From: Aphidius gifuensis
Taxonomy: Eukaryota > Arthropoda > Insecta > Hymenoptera > Braconidae
DNA length: 64,000 nt
Reading direction: 5' to 3'
Assembly (NCBI RefSeq): GCF_014905175.1
Contig: NC_057791.1
Span: 2,108,001-2,172,000 of the forward strand
This document shows, piece after piece, positions 11,916 through 24,382 of the stretch. The position numbers were made by a program, and so were the translations under genes. The first letter of the stretch is position 1, and every line of letters starts with the position of its first letter. The notes below the pieces were generated by a model. The model saw only the letters and a program-made list of their open reading frames with translations, ran no database searches and was not told the DNA's origin.

Positions 11916-12224
11916 CTGAAAAAAATTTAATAAAATTTTTGTCAGATGACGCTTATTTTATTTTAATATAAAACTTAAATTATTTTTTTAATTTATTATT
12001 AATCTGTAAATATATATAATATTTATCTGAAAATTAAAATATATATTTTTTACAGGGACAAACCAAGCAGAATACATACCGTTAATTAATCTGCTTTATA
12101 AATATTTTTATAATTTTATTTATTCAATAGGATAGCAGTCTAATTTTTATCAAATAAAAGACAATAATTTATATGAATTTCATTTTTATTTAATACGATT
12201 TGTTTAAAAAAAAAATTTTTTTAA
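11916..12224. other. Interval A8-A9: 3' UTR and intron
   Basis: AT-rich. A candidate minus-strand AATAAA (TTTATT at 12185-12190) lies about 40 bases after the A9 stop. Confidence 0.5.
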
Positions 12225-13308
12225 TTAATTTTTATGATGAGCTTTTTTGTGTGAATTAAGTGAACTTTGTTGGGTAAAACGTTTATGGCATATTTGACAT
12301 TCAAATGGTTTTTCACCAGTATGAGTTCTACTATGTATTATTAAATATTTATTAACACTAAATGATTTACCACAAACAGTACAAAGATGTGGTTTTTCAC
12401 CACTATGTAAACGCATATGTACTCGTAAATAATTTTGACTTGACATAACTTTAGAACATATATTACATGGATATTGATTATCACCATTGTGAATTTTTAA
12501 ATGTGTTTTTAATGCTGATTTCCAATAACTTTTAAAATCACAAATTGAACAATTAAATATTTCACGTTCACCATGAGTTTTCATATGTGTATTTAAATAT
12601 GCTGAGCTTGCATATGATTGTTTACAAATTGTACATATAAATTGTTTTTCTTGTGTATGTGTTACAATATGTCTTTGTAATGTTTGATTTGTATAAAAAC
12701 CTTTTTTACATATATCACAAAAAAATATATATTCTTTATTATGTTTTTTTTTATGTAATTGTAAATCATAATTTGATACTTTTGATGTACCACATATATC
12801 ACAAATAAAACGTTTATTATGTTGTTTCATATGAATTTTTAAAAATTCATTTGTCTTGAAACATTTATTACATATTTCACATGGATATGGTGTTTCTTTT
12901 GTGTGTAATTTAATTATATGTTTTTTTAAACTTTTCATTGTTGTAAAAATTTTCTTACATATATCACATTCACCTTGAAAATTTGTTACTTTATTACTTG
13001 TTTTATTTCTACTTTTTGATGATAATTTTTTACTTCTATTTTTTTTAATATTTAGTTTTTTAATTGTACTTGTTGAATCATCAATTAAATGTTTGTTTTC
13101 TTCAACAATATCTAAATCTGTTTCTTCTATATCAACACTGCCTAAAATATATTCATCTGAGCTGATATCATCAATACTTTCATCATCATTAAATGTAGTA
13201 TCTTGTTGAAAAAATTTGTCAATTATTTCACTGTTGTTATTACTACAACTAGTGCCAATTGTTGTTGATTGTTGTTTTGAATAAATCTCATCCGTTGCCC
13301 TAATTGAC
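12225..13308 (-). CDS. Alternative 3' zinc-finger exon A9 (9 fingers)
   Basis: The exon extends well upstream of the first in-frame ATG at 12938: the frame is open from acceptor ATTTTCAG|G at 13308 (TCA ATT AGG GCA ACG) and encodes 360 residues. About 110 residues of Asp/Ser/Asn-rich linker lead to a first finger (CDICKKIFTTMKSLKKH) that would be cut if translation began at that ATG. Nine C2H2 fingers follow, the last three with SGEKP/TGEKP linkers. It ends in an FTQQSSLNSH finger and KKAHHKN. The finger SSQNYLRVH resembles SSKTYLTVH in A11. The predicted isoform is about 614 residues. Confidence 0.9.
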
Positions 13309-13959
13309 CTGAAAATAATAAATTTTATTAATTCAGAAAATTGTTTATTTTCTGATTTTAATTAACTGCATACCTCTCTACTTGAAATAAATAAATTATT
13401 TAATTGTTAATATTCTTTTTATAAATCGATATTCTTCATTGGTGAATTCATTGCTTGTTTTTGTTGATGAATTAATCAAGGTATAGAATTAAAAGAAAAT
13501 AATAATAATTTAATTTGATACCAATCATTTGGCAAACAAAACTGTAACATTTTTTTTTATTTAATTTTCTTTACATAGAAAAAAAAAAAAACGAGTCAAC
13601 TCTCAGAGTCGTAATCAAAATTATACATCAAGTGTAATTTTTTTTTTTTTTTAAATCCTTAACAACTCTATCTTATGTCAAGAATAACAATCACATTTTT
13701 TGTTTTTTAACTTCTTTTTTAGTTGATTTACAACATGATAATACTTGAGTATAATTTTTTGTTATGTTAAGTCTAATTTAATATTTAGAAAATAAAAAAC
13801 GATAATGTAAATTTTTATGAAAAATTAAGTTAAAGAAAAATAATATACCAAAAAGTTATGTAATATTAAATATAAATATTTTTTAAATTTGTTTTAAACA
13901 AATATTAATAAACGAAAAAAAAAAAAAACATATTACGAATGAGCTTGATAGACATTAGA
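13309..13959. other. Interval A9-A10: 3' UTR and intron, no gene seen
   Basis: AT-rich sequence with A and T runs and no coding frame or recognised element. Confidence 0.5.
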
Positions 13960-14800
13960 CTATTGTTCATTTGATTTATCATCACGTGAGTGACTAAGCA
14001 TATGGTTATTAAGATATTTTTTCGTTACAAATTTACGACTGCAAATGAAACACATTTCAGTTTTTTTACCATCATGAATTTTCATATGATTGCTCATATA
14101 AGAACGATTCAATACTTTATAACAAATACTACATGGTATTCTAATGTCATTTGCATGTGACCACATGTGTTCTTTGTAACCATGTTCATAATATGTTTTA
14201 AAATGACATTCAATACATGTATATTTTTTATTTGCAGTTGGCATTTGATGACATCTCATTGTATGATTTTTTAAATAAACAAAGTTACTAAATTTTTTTT
14301 TACACAATAAACAATCGTAACAATAACGAAAACGTTGATATACATTACTTGTTTGGCTTTCAGATAATGGAATTACTTTTCTTGTATGTGAAAAAAATTC
14401 ACAATCATTATTAACGTGATTTGATTCATGATGATTATCAAGTTCAATTTGATCTTTAACACGAAAATTACAAATATAACAAATAAATGGATCATCTTTA
14501 AATGTAATACGACGTTTTTTAGTATGATTAATTTTATCATCGTTAAATAATGATTTTCTTTTTTTAGATGTTTTTTTAGCTGGTGTATTTTCAGCAGTAC
14601 AATCATCAACTGTTTCATGGGTCAATAAATCTATGTCACTGGAAAAGCTTAAATTGCAAGTTTTACATGAATTTGATTTTTGTTTTTTTGAGGAAGATGA
14701 ATTTTTTTCAATTGTGTTGTTGTTTGTACTCATTGATGAATCCAAAGTTGAACTGTTTAACTCTGAAGATGATACATCTTCTTGGCTGACATCATTAACC
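13960..14800 (-). CDS. Alternative 3' zinc-finger exon A10 (5-6 fingers, most divergent)
   Basis: Encodes 279 residues after acceptor AATTTCAG|G (GTT AAT GAT GTC AGC), ending at TAG. A Ser/Asn-rich segment comes first. Then a finger-like motif whose last ligand would be cysteine (CKTCNLSFSSDIDLLTHETVDDC), a basic region (KKTSKKRKS, likely nuclear localisation signal) and five further C2H2 fingers. This is the only complete exon lacking the FTQ-type finger, although its last finger (FVTKKYLNNH) resembles the terminal fingers of A8, A11 and A12. Linkers are not canonical, so DNA binding may be weaker or the fingers may serve protein contacts. The predicted isoform is about 533 residues. Confidence 0.87.
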
Positions 14801-16618
14801 CTGAAATTATAAAAATTTGAATGTTGAAGAGAGATCTTTCTATTATCATTATTTTCACTTTCGATAAACTGATAGAAATTTTAAGAAATAATTTAAGAAA
14901 AAAATTATATTGTTGATGATTTTAAATGATTATAATTTTTTTTTTTTTTTTTTTGTCTTCATTGATACCTTTGGGATATATATTAACAAAAAAATTGAAT
15001 TATAATTTTGTTTTATTGAAAAGTATATAATGTACCTTTATTATTATTAAATATAAATTTATTACATATATATTTTTTTTTATTTTTGATAATTGATACT
15101 ACTTATTGCCTGAGAAAATTCATCGACAATTTAATTTACATTTTATAAATTTTTCAAATTTTTTTTTTTTTTTTTTTTTTTTCAATTAAACTATTGTATA
15201 TAAAATAAAATAAAAATTGCACTTATACGTTCGAGTTACCTATGATAGAACAAAACATTTGTCATATCAAAATGATTTAATTATATATATATTTTCTTAT
15301 TTTTCATGGAATGTGTTAGGCTTTGTGTACGAACTACTTTGACACTTATTATTATCGTCAATTTTTAAAAAATGCACCATTTAATTACATTGCAATTGTA
15401 TTTGTCACATAATTATTATATTAATATTTGCCACTACGTTTAACTAAGGCACAAATTCAACTAATTATTTCATAATTATTATTTTTTTCCAATCAAAATT
15501 AATCAAAACAAATCTCAATAATTCCACATTTACATATAATTTTTTTTTCTATTTTTATATACAAAAAAATAAAACAATCAATTATTCTCAAAAAAAATTA
15601 TCAACGAAATACATTTACACTTGTGCTTGAATTTTATCATAAGACAAAACGAAAAAAAATAATAAAATTTAATAAAAAATACTGAAAAGTAAATTTGTCA
15701 GTAAAAAATTTTTTCAATTTCTTATTTATAACTATTTTATATTAGGCTCGGATAGGAAGAAAATTAAAAAAATTATTTAATAATTATCACGTGAATTATT
15801 AGTCAACAATGACGGACGGTTATGTATTTCATTTCAGTACTCAACGCGGCATTAGTATTTTTTTTAAATCTATTATTTATTATTAATATAAAAAATTAAT
15901 ATCAGCTGCTCGCGTAAAAATTAATTAGAACAATGTGTCGAGTAATTAAAAACATTAATTGTCATTATTGTTTTTTTTTTCTGCTATTTTATAAATGAGC
16001 TTGAAAAATTATAAATTGTGCTTTATTTTTATAATAAATTGTTCGTTTTTTTTTAAATTCTGTATTTGTGTAAAGATTTTCGAAGCTTTTGAATATTTAT
16101 TTATTTATTTTATACTATTATAATTATTAATATTATAATTATCATTTAATTAGGCACGATACTAACAGTCATAATAAGACATTTAAGTTTTATCAAAAAT
16201 TATATATAAAAATTAATAATAAACTATTTATCATAATTTTATATGAAAAAATGAGATGTTTTTTTTTTTTTTTTCACGTTTGGCATTTACAAACATTTAA
16301 TTGTCTTATCTACCTTTATAAAAATTTTAGGCACTTATTTTTATTAACATTTATAAACATAATTGTTTTTTTTTTTTAATTTCTAGAAAAAAATTTACAA
16401 TTCATACTAGAAGTATAAAAATAAAAAAATCTATATAAAAAAAAAAATTTAAGAAAAAAATACAAATTTAAAATAAAAAAAAAACGGCAAGAATATTATT
16501 GAATTAATATAAGAATACTTGGATTAAAGAAGAAGCTTTATATAAAGCTACCTGAGAAGAAAAAAAAAAAATAAGAAAAATAAAAAAAAAAATAGTATTA
16601 TTTGAGTATTATTAATAT
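14801..16618. other. Interval A10-A11 (1.8 kb): no gene seen
   Basis: AT-rich intron and A11 3' UTR with long T runs (about 14938, 15162, 16258). No conserved frame, RNA gene or transposon protein. A missed exon is unlikely, since no C-x2-C...H-x3-H pattern occurs on either strand. Confidence 0.45.
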
Positions 16619-18020
16619 TTAACTTGGCAATAAAACAATAGTATCTAGTCCCTCTGTATGTGATTGATTTTGTAATTCATCATGTCCAATAACATCATCT
16701 TGTAATTCTTCAAATTGCATACTATCAAGATTTTGTTCAGACGTTATAAGTTCAGAAGGTATTTGTTCTTGTTGTCTGGCATTTTGTTTAGCATGAGTTT
16801 TTAAATGACTATTTAACATTGTTTTTGATGCAAATGATTTATAACAATATGGACAAGGATATGGTCTATCACCAGTATGTCCACGTAAATGTACAACTAA
16901 TGTTGTTCTTTGTGTAAAACGTTTTTCACAATGTGTACATTTATGTGGTCTTTCACCAGTATGTGTACGTCTATGTACACTTAAATAATTTTGTGATATA
17001 AATGCTTTATTACAAAGATCACAAACATGAGGTTTTTCACCAGTATGTTTTCTAACATGTACTGTTAAATATGTTTTACTTGATACTGATTTATTACAAA
17101 TATGACATACATATTCATTTTGTGGTCCAGCATTTGAATGTGTACGCATATGTACAAGTAATACTTGTTTACGTGAAAATCTTTTATTACATAATTCACA
17201 AAGATGTTTTTTTTGTGGTGGTACATAATCTGGTTGATGAAGTTTTGCATGAAGACGAAGACCTTGTCTATATCTAAATGTTGCTGGACATAAATTACAT
17301 TCAAATGGTTTATCACCAGAATGTAATTGTTGATGTTCTTCATAACTATCACGTGTATAAAAAATTTTATTACATTCATCACAATTTAATATATATTCTT
17401 GTTCAATTTCTTTTTCATTATTTAATTGTTTGTTATTTAATAATGTATAGCTACAATCATTTAATTTATTATTATCATTAACTGGACTTGAACAATGTAC
17501 TTGTAATTGATGATTTTTTAATAGTGTTGTTGTTGAAAAACTACGTCCACAATGTTCACAAACATATATTGCATTTTCATTATCATCATCAATATTATTA
17601 TCAAAATCACCATTATAAAAGTCATCATCATCATCATCGTCATCATCATCATCTTCTTCCTCAACAACACCACCACCATTATTATCTTCTACTTCTTCTT
17701 CATCGATATCATCATTATCATTATCAATATCTGTTTGTTTAATAATATTCATTTCAATATTATGAGCTTGCAGTGATTCATGACTTTTAATATGTTGTGA
17801 TAATTCTAATTCATTGATGAAACCCTCATCACATAATTCACAATGAATTAATGATGATATTTGTTGATTATGAACAATATCATCTATTGTTTCGATTTTT
17901 GGAATGTGAAGACCACCACCAGTGATCATGATTAATTCCGTGCTACCCTCCACTAATACCTTCATATCATCGACGTTGCACTCGCTTGACGACAGCATTG
18001 CGAGTTTTGGAATAAAATAT
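16619..18020 (-). CDS. Alternative 3' zinc-finger exon A11 (9 fingers, C-terminal extension)
   Basis: Encodes 466 residues after acceptor TTATTTCCAG|A (TAT TTT ATT CCA). One finger (CELCDEGFINELELSQH) stands apart, followed by a poly-Asp/Glu tract encoded by GAT triplets (about 17600-17720), then eight more C2H2 fingers. The later linkers are canonical (HTGEKPH, HTGERPH, HTGDRPY). The terminal pair FTQRTTLVVH/FASKTMLNSH matches A8 and A12. Unlike the other exons it continues about 57 residues past the last histidine in a Gln/Glu-rich tail ending DTIVLLPS, possibly an activation or interaction segment. The predicted isoform is about 720 residues. Confidence 0.92.
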
Positions 18021-19740
18021 CTGGAAATAAGAGACACAAGGGAATCAATTCAACCTGTCAATATTTCCGATGCATCAGTTACTTTTTATTTTTTATCATT
18101 TATTCTGGCTCTAGTTTTAATATTTGAAGTACAATGAAAATTAATAAGAGTTAAAAAAATATAAAAAAAACAAAAAAATAAGGGAGCTCTTTTGACCTCT
18201 ATGTTGATTTTCATTTGGGGATATAACCTGAAGCTATTTCAAATAAATTTGTCGTTGCTAAAAAACTTGGGTAACTTAAAACACATTGTGTATAAAAAAA
18301 AAAAAAAAAGGGAAAATAAAAAAATACATTATATGTTAGCGAAGTGTCATTGACCGTCTTTCTTTGGCACCAAAGTATGTAAGACAGCATGTAGAGTTAC
18401 AATACAAAAAAAAAAAAATAAAAAATACAAATCGATTTAAACGATGAAAACGCGTTACGCAAGCGCAACTATATAAAAGAAAAACTCGTGGAATAAAAAA
18501 CATCTGTTTTGTGACGCGAATTATAATCGATAGCTAATTTATAAAATTATATTCCTCTTCATCTTGTATTTTTTTTTTTACTTCAGCTATTCCTGAAAAT
18601 GTACAAAAGCACAATACAGAAAAAAAATTAATACCAATGACAGATAATAATAATAAATTTATTTTTCAACTAATATTATTATTTTTTATCATTGTGAAAA
18701 ATAAAATAATAATAATTTTACAAATTTTAATTTTTATGTGTATCTAGTGAGCTGAAGGTTTAACTCTTACCTTTTTTTTTTTTATTATTAATATTAAAAA
18801 ATGTATTTCATTTGGCAACAGCTGAAAAGTGTCAATAAATTTATAAGAAATTTATTCAACTAAATATACGTTTTGTAAATAAAAAAAAATTGAAAAAAAA
18901 AAAATTATAAATTACAGTTACCAATAATTTACACGTATTAACGTCGATAACAAGTTTTTTTTTTTTTTTTTAATTCTGAGCTAAATATGTATCACCTGTT
19001 TGATATTGTTTTTTTTGCTTTAAAATTATTTGCCACTTTGACAACACAATTACTATGTTTATGATAGAAAAAAATTATCTATTGTATTATTTTTTTTTTG
19101 CTAGTAAAGTTATTGCAAATGTGAATACAGAAAATATCGAAAAATAGTACCTCTATAAATATAATCAAGGCACATTGAATTTTTTCTTTTTTTGATTTTT
19201 AAATTACATTCGTAAACACGAATATTTAAGGCACAATATTGGCTCTGGTGTATAAAATACACCAGATAATATTAATAATTATTATTTAAAATTAACACAA
19301 ATATATTTATATATATTAAAAATTTCTAAATATGCTTTGCAAAATTTTTACAAAAATAAAGCTCAGGTATATTTATTTTTCAATTAAAATTTACTCTAAA
19401 ATCAACAGGTTAATTTAATAATTAAAAAAAAAAAAAAACAACCTTTTAATGCATTCAATAAAACTAAATAAAAAAAAAGACTAAACAAAAATGAACAGCC
19501 TGTTGATATATCAAGTCATAAAAATTGTAATAATTTACGAAAAAAACCTGAGCAATATTAATTAAAATAATCAACATTTTAAAAATAATAAAAAATAAAA
19601 AACTACTAGCCATTTATTCTACCTCAATTAAATTGGCATTATATTGCATAATAAATAACCTACAACAATACTCAACAATTATCACAGCAACAACAATAGA
19701 AATTGATATTAAAAAAAAAAAAAAAAAAAAAACCAATAAA
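18021..19740. other. Interval A11-A12 (1.7 kb): no gene seen
   Basis: AT-rich intron and A12 3' UTR. A minus-strand AATAAA (TTTATT at 19613-19618) lies about 125 bases after the A12 stop. A TATATAAAAG box on the plus strand near 18470 has no supported exon downstream of it. Confidence 0.45.
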
Positions 19741-20905
19741 TTAATGTTTTTTCATGTGATTGAGCATAATAGTACGCGTAACAAATCCCTTTCCACAAAG
19801 AGTACAAGTATAAGGACGTTCACCAGTATGATAACGTCTATGTACTGTCAATGTTGATGCTTGAGTAAATGATTTACCACACATTGAACATAAATAAGGT
19901 CTTTCACCAGTATGTATACGCTGATGAACAACATAATATTTACGATGTGTAAAACCTTTTCCACAAACATCACAAACAAGTGGACGTAAACGATGTACTG
20001 CTTTGTGGCTTGTTAATGATTCAATTGTTAAAAATTGTTTTGTACAAGAATCACATGGATATGATACTGCTGTATCTAATTGTTTATTTGCATCAATACT
20101 TTGATCAAATGCTGTTATTGTTGTTGTTGAATTTAAATGATTATTATTTGTTATATTTTGAGCAATTGTTGTTGTATTATTAATAATTGTTTTATGAGTT
20201 TTAGCATGATGATTATAAAGTGTTCTTGTTTCAAAACGCATTGGACAACGTGGACAAACATATGGTTTATCTTGTCCATTTGTATGCATTTTTTTATGAC
20301 GTTCAAGTAATGTTTTATAACGAAAACTTGCATGACATATATCACAACGAAATGGTTGTTCATTATTTGTTGTTATAATATCAATTGTTTGTTGTTGATT
20401 TGTTTGTATTTGTTGATGACTAACTTCATGCATTTTTAAATGACTTAATGCTTGAAATAAACGTCCACAAAGTGTACAAGAATATTTAAGTACACTTTGT
20501 GTTTGTATAATATCAATACCACCATCATTATGATTATTACGTTCATCATTTGTATTATTATTTTGATGACACATACGAATGTGATTATTTAATTTTGTTA
20601 TATTACGAAAATTAATACCACAATGTGGACATTGTTGTGATTCAACATGTATATCAATGTGTTGAATTGTTGATAATGTTGTTGCTTGTTCAAGGGATAT
20701 TAAAGAATTTGAAAGTGAGGTATGATGATACGGAGATGATGTTGGTAATACATGCTGAATGGTTGGGGACAGCATTGGATAGTTGGTGAAGATACTGGGC
20801 TGAATCATGCTACAATAGCTGGTGTATGATCCATCACCAGTCTCAGGTGATGGTGAAAGTATTTGACGCAGCATTCCTGATAAGCCACCGAAGCTATCAC
20901 CTTCC
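19741..20905 (-). CDS. Alternative 3' zinc-finger exon A12 (8 fingers, closest to the common exons)
   Basis: Encodes 387 residues after acceptor AAATTGCAG|G (GAA GGT GAT AGC). About 105 residues of Ser/Thr/Pro-rich sequence are followed by eight C2H2 fingers, the first CPHCGINFRNITKLNNH. Asn/Thr-rich spacers separate several fingers. The last three are linked by TGERPY and end FTQASTLTVH then FVTRTIMLNHMKKH, matching A8 and A11. The reading frame also continues upstream through the acceptor, so a start at a TTG in the intron is possible on paper but unlikely. It is the first alternative exon met by the polymerase, about 2.8 kb from the common donor. The predicted isoform is about 641 residues. 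Confidence 0.92.
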
Positions 20906-23729
20906 CTGCAATTTACACAAAACACCTATGCACACACTGACTACTTTTATCCTTGGGTAGACGTTTTAATAATTACTTTTTTTTTTTTTTTTTTTCAAGC
21001 TGATTTTAAAAACGTCAATGAGACAATGATTATTGCGAAGTGGTCGTGCAAGGTGCTATATGCATTGCTGAGACGGTTGATTATTATTTAATAATAATAA
21101 AATTAATTAGACAAACATTAATAAATAACAACAAAAAATAATAATAAATATATTGCGATAAAAAAAATTGCAATTAATACTAACCCGTAAATATAATTTG
21201 GTTTATCAATTTTAATTGCATATAAAAAATAAAAAATTAAAAAAAAAAGAAATAATGGGTCTCTCACCTTCTTGTAAATAGAACTTCTTTTATTTCTTCT
21301 CTTCTCTTCAGGAACCTCAATGAAATTCATAATCTTCTTTTCACTTTTATATACATATATATTTTTTTTTATATAAATAAAAAAAAAAAAACTAAAATAA
21401 CATTTGCTTTGATAGAAATTATTTTCTATTTCTTCAGAGCAATATTATTCAATAGAAAAAAAAATTGAGTCACTGTACCGGCGCTAAAAAATTGCAGCCA
21501 TGTAATCAGTAATCATAAAAATAAAATTTATAAAAAATAAGTAACAAGAAATAAAATTGGATTGGGTAACGAGTGTGTTTTTAAAAAATGTCAAAGGATT
21601 ATAATCATGTTAAATATATAAATATTATAACAAAGTAAAAAGAAGTTAAATATTGAAGAGAAGGAAAGCATAATTGGTTTTTAAAAAAAATGCAACGAAT
21701 CAGTAAACATTCAGCAGCAGCAAGTTTATCCAAAATAGATTGCAAAAGGCAAATCCTTTACTGGATTTAGTCATGGTCAAAGGTAGAAAAATAATCACGT
21801 TTTATTCACGAACTGCGCTTGCTGAGTAAACCGGTTCGTCAAACTAAAATACCAACCATCCATCCCCTTCGTACTTCTCTCATTTTACTTCAACAAAGAC
21901 CTTTGTTTAATAAAAAAAAAAATTATAATATTCAACAAAAGCACGCTCTTTAAAACAACTAATCAAATTAAAAAAATACAAAAATTTCGATATTAAAAAA
22001 GAGCTTTGTAAATGAAAAAAAAAACAGCTCTTTTTTAACAAAAAAAAAAAAAAAAAAAATTTGTAAATCAATCAACGAAAATATAAAATGCGTACAAGCG
22101 CACTTAAAAAAAAAAATAAAAGATAATTGGTTTGTTTTATAATCAAGATAAAATTTTAAAATAATATATTAATTTTTTGATGATTAATACTCGCCTTTAG
22201 AGTAAATAAAAACAGCTTGTTCCTCTTGAAATGTTGAAGTGTCTTCCAATTCCAGTTGTCTTGAATTGTTGATGATTTATATGAGCACTTTCTTTTCAAT
22301 CTCTCAATTAACTCAATTGTATTTGTCTTTTATTAATCCCATTATTTTCTTTCTTTTATTTTTTTTTATTGCAACAGCTCATACATTGCCACCGATTCAA
22401 GCAAATAATATATATTTTTCTTGATAATAATTATTAAATATTCAATCAAAATTTCGCTTTTTATAATAAATAAATTGTTTTTTTTTTTTTTTTTTAAACC
22501 AAGTTTATCGCAGTAATTCAAAGCAACCGAATTCATTGTTTAGATAAAAAATAATAAAATTAAGAATGTAGATTTTTTTTGTCAAAAATATATATGCATA
22601 TATTTTTTAATATAAATATATTATAATGGTTATATTGGAGGTCATTCATTTATTGGCAAACCGAACGTAACATACGAATTTATAAAATATATATCGATCG
22701 TAAGCTGAATTGTTTGACCAGCTCTAGTCGAGTGCGGCAATAGTGCCTTCACGTAAGCGTGGGAATATTATATCGACACAAGATACATTATTTATAACAT
22801 GGACAGGTGAATTTAGTTGCAAAAAAAAAACTTTATTTAATATTTAAATATCAATAATAATACTGACAAGTAACTTTAAATAGTTATTTATAAAAATTCA
22901 AAATAAATTATTTAAAAATTTTTTTCAAAGATAAAATTTTCCTGTCCATTAGGCAACATTTATGATGCGACAAACGTTGAAATCGATATGTATTTTTTTT
23001 TTTTATTTTAAATGCATATTTTATAACTTAATAATATGTGAATAAAGCATGTGAATATTATCAGGTGATATTTATTTTAATTTAAAATATTAAATTAATT
23101 TCAACGTTCTCGAATTCATGCTTTTTGTTTATCAACATTTATGACAATATCAAAGAGACACATCCAGCAATTTGTATTTTAATAATTTCTATTGTATTAT
23201 TAATTCTTTAAAATAGTTTAAAAATGTTAAATAAAATTTTAATATTCAATTTAATGACTTGATAAATATTAAAATACAAATTGTTGGATGAAAGAAGCCA
23301 AAGATGGTTGTGGTGTGTGTGAACACTTACCTGCCTCAAGGCATCAATCTCAAATAATTATTTTGTTATCAAAAAAAGAACTCAACTAAATCAATTGTTG
23401 AATTTAAATTATAATATCTAATTCAACCACTGCAAATTTATTTTTAAAATATGAAAAAAAATCTAATATTACTACGTTAATTGTTAATTTTTGTTTCGAT
23501 TGTTTCGAATAATTTATATTTAAATAAACAAATGGTATCATTAATAATAGTAAATTTAAAACAGCAAATAAATTTAAAAATAAAAAAAATAAATAATTAT
23601 ACCAAGTGGTTGAATGTGTAAGGTGAATAATAATGTATGTAATAACCACAACATAGTTTAATAGCATCTTTGGCTTTTGTAGAACAAAAGTAAATATAAA
23701 ATAATAAAACATGAAACAATGAAACTCAC
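20906..23729. other. Intron between common exon 4 and the alternative exon array (2.8 kb)
   Basis: No supported gene. It contains an inverted-repeat element (23161-23290), a donor-like CAG|GTAAGT on minus at 23331-23325, and a TATA-like box with a short purine-rich frame and a GTGAGA donor near 21250-21350. The region around 22,640-22,800 is slightly GC-richer but has no recognisable RNA or coding signal. All alternative exons share this intron's 5' splice site at 23730. Confidence 0.5.
23161..23290. mobile_element. MITE-like inverted-repeat element
   Basis: Left arm 23161-23184 and right arm 23267-23290 are inverted complements over 24 bases with one mismatch (a G-T pair, so a wobble in RNA). 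They enclose 82 AT-rich bases with no frame. This fits a small non-autonomous DNA transposon, or a hairpin in the common intron. I cannot identify a family or clear target-site duplication. Confidence 0.5.
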
Positions 23730-23904
23730 CCTGACTTGGGATCTCCATCAGTTGATTGTCCAGCAAGAAATTGTCCATCTGGAATATCACCAGATTTTTG
23801 TTGAAGACCAGATGGTCCAGCTTCTTCACAAGGAATTGAGACATTAACAAATGCTGGCTCAATGGTTCTGTTTGAATCGTGTATTTCTTCTTTGACAGAA
23901 AGTT
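23730..23904 (-). CDS. ZAD locus common exon 4 (linker; splits to all 3' exons)
   Basis: A 175-base exon between acceptor CAACAG|AA and donor CAGG|GTGAGT. It continues the phase-1 frame of exon 3 and ends in phase 2 with GG, so the next base completes a glycine codon whichever alternative exon is used. It encodes about 58 residues of disordered linker beginning ELSVKEEIHDSNRT. VKEE fits the SUMOylation consensus (hydrophobic-K-x-E), so all isoforms may share that site. Its donor is the predicted hub for alternative 3' splicing. Exon borders are read from the sequence; splicing to the array is inferred from phase. Confidence 0.85.
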
Positions 23905-24002
23905 CTGTTGAATAAAATTCAAATAAAAAAATAATTAATAATTATGAATGAAAATAAAAATAACAATGGCAACATGTAGCAATAGAAAATTAATTATTTT
24001 AC

Positions 24003-24282
24003 CTTCATTTTGTCCCATGTCATCATCACCACCACAATGATCATCATCAGAATCATCCATATTTTTAGAGTTATTTTGTTGTTGAGCAGCTGTGTTTGAT
24101 TGCATTGACTGAGCATTTGTGTTGTTTGTGTAATTAATTGTCATTTGAGTTTGATTTTGTTGAATCATCATTGGCATTTCTAGTCCTATTGATTCCATCA
24201 TGTTCATATCAATGTTATTTTGGTGTTGTTCATTTGTTTGTTGCATTACATTTCCATCAAGTCTGTTGTTAGATGATTGATC
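24003..24282 (-). CDS. ZAD locus common exon 3 (Gln/Asn/Met-rich linker)
   Basis: A 280-base exon from acceptor TTTATCAG|G to donor GAAG|GTAAAA, in phase 0 at entry and phase 1 at exit. It encodes 93 residues starting DQSSNNRLDGNVMQQTNEQH, rich in Gln, Asn and Met, followed by an acidic run (MDDSDDDHCGGDDD). No folded domain is apparent. Such low-complexity linkers are usual between the ZAD and zinc fingers in this family. There is no frame break. Confidence 0.83.
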
Positions 24283-24382
24283 CTGATAAACAAATCAAAT
24301 GAATATTATAACAATGTAACAAGCCAAAAAATAAAAGCATAAAAAAAATTATTTTTGTTGCATCAACAATTAATTTACATAC

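Noticed and set aside
1..20905. Twelve independent tandem C2H2 genes
   Set aside because: None has its own first exon or ZAD, several first fingers lie upstream of the first ATG, and all acceptors share one phase. A single alternatively spliced locus fits better.
23325..23400. Cassette exon before the donor-like site at 23331
   Set aside because: Any acceptor I could place gives a stop within a few codons in the common phase, and the polypyrimidine context is poor.
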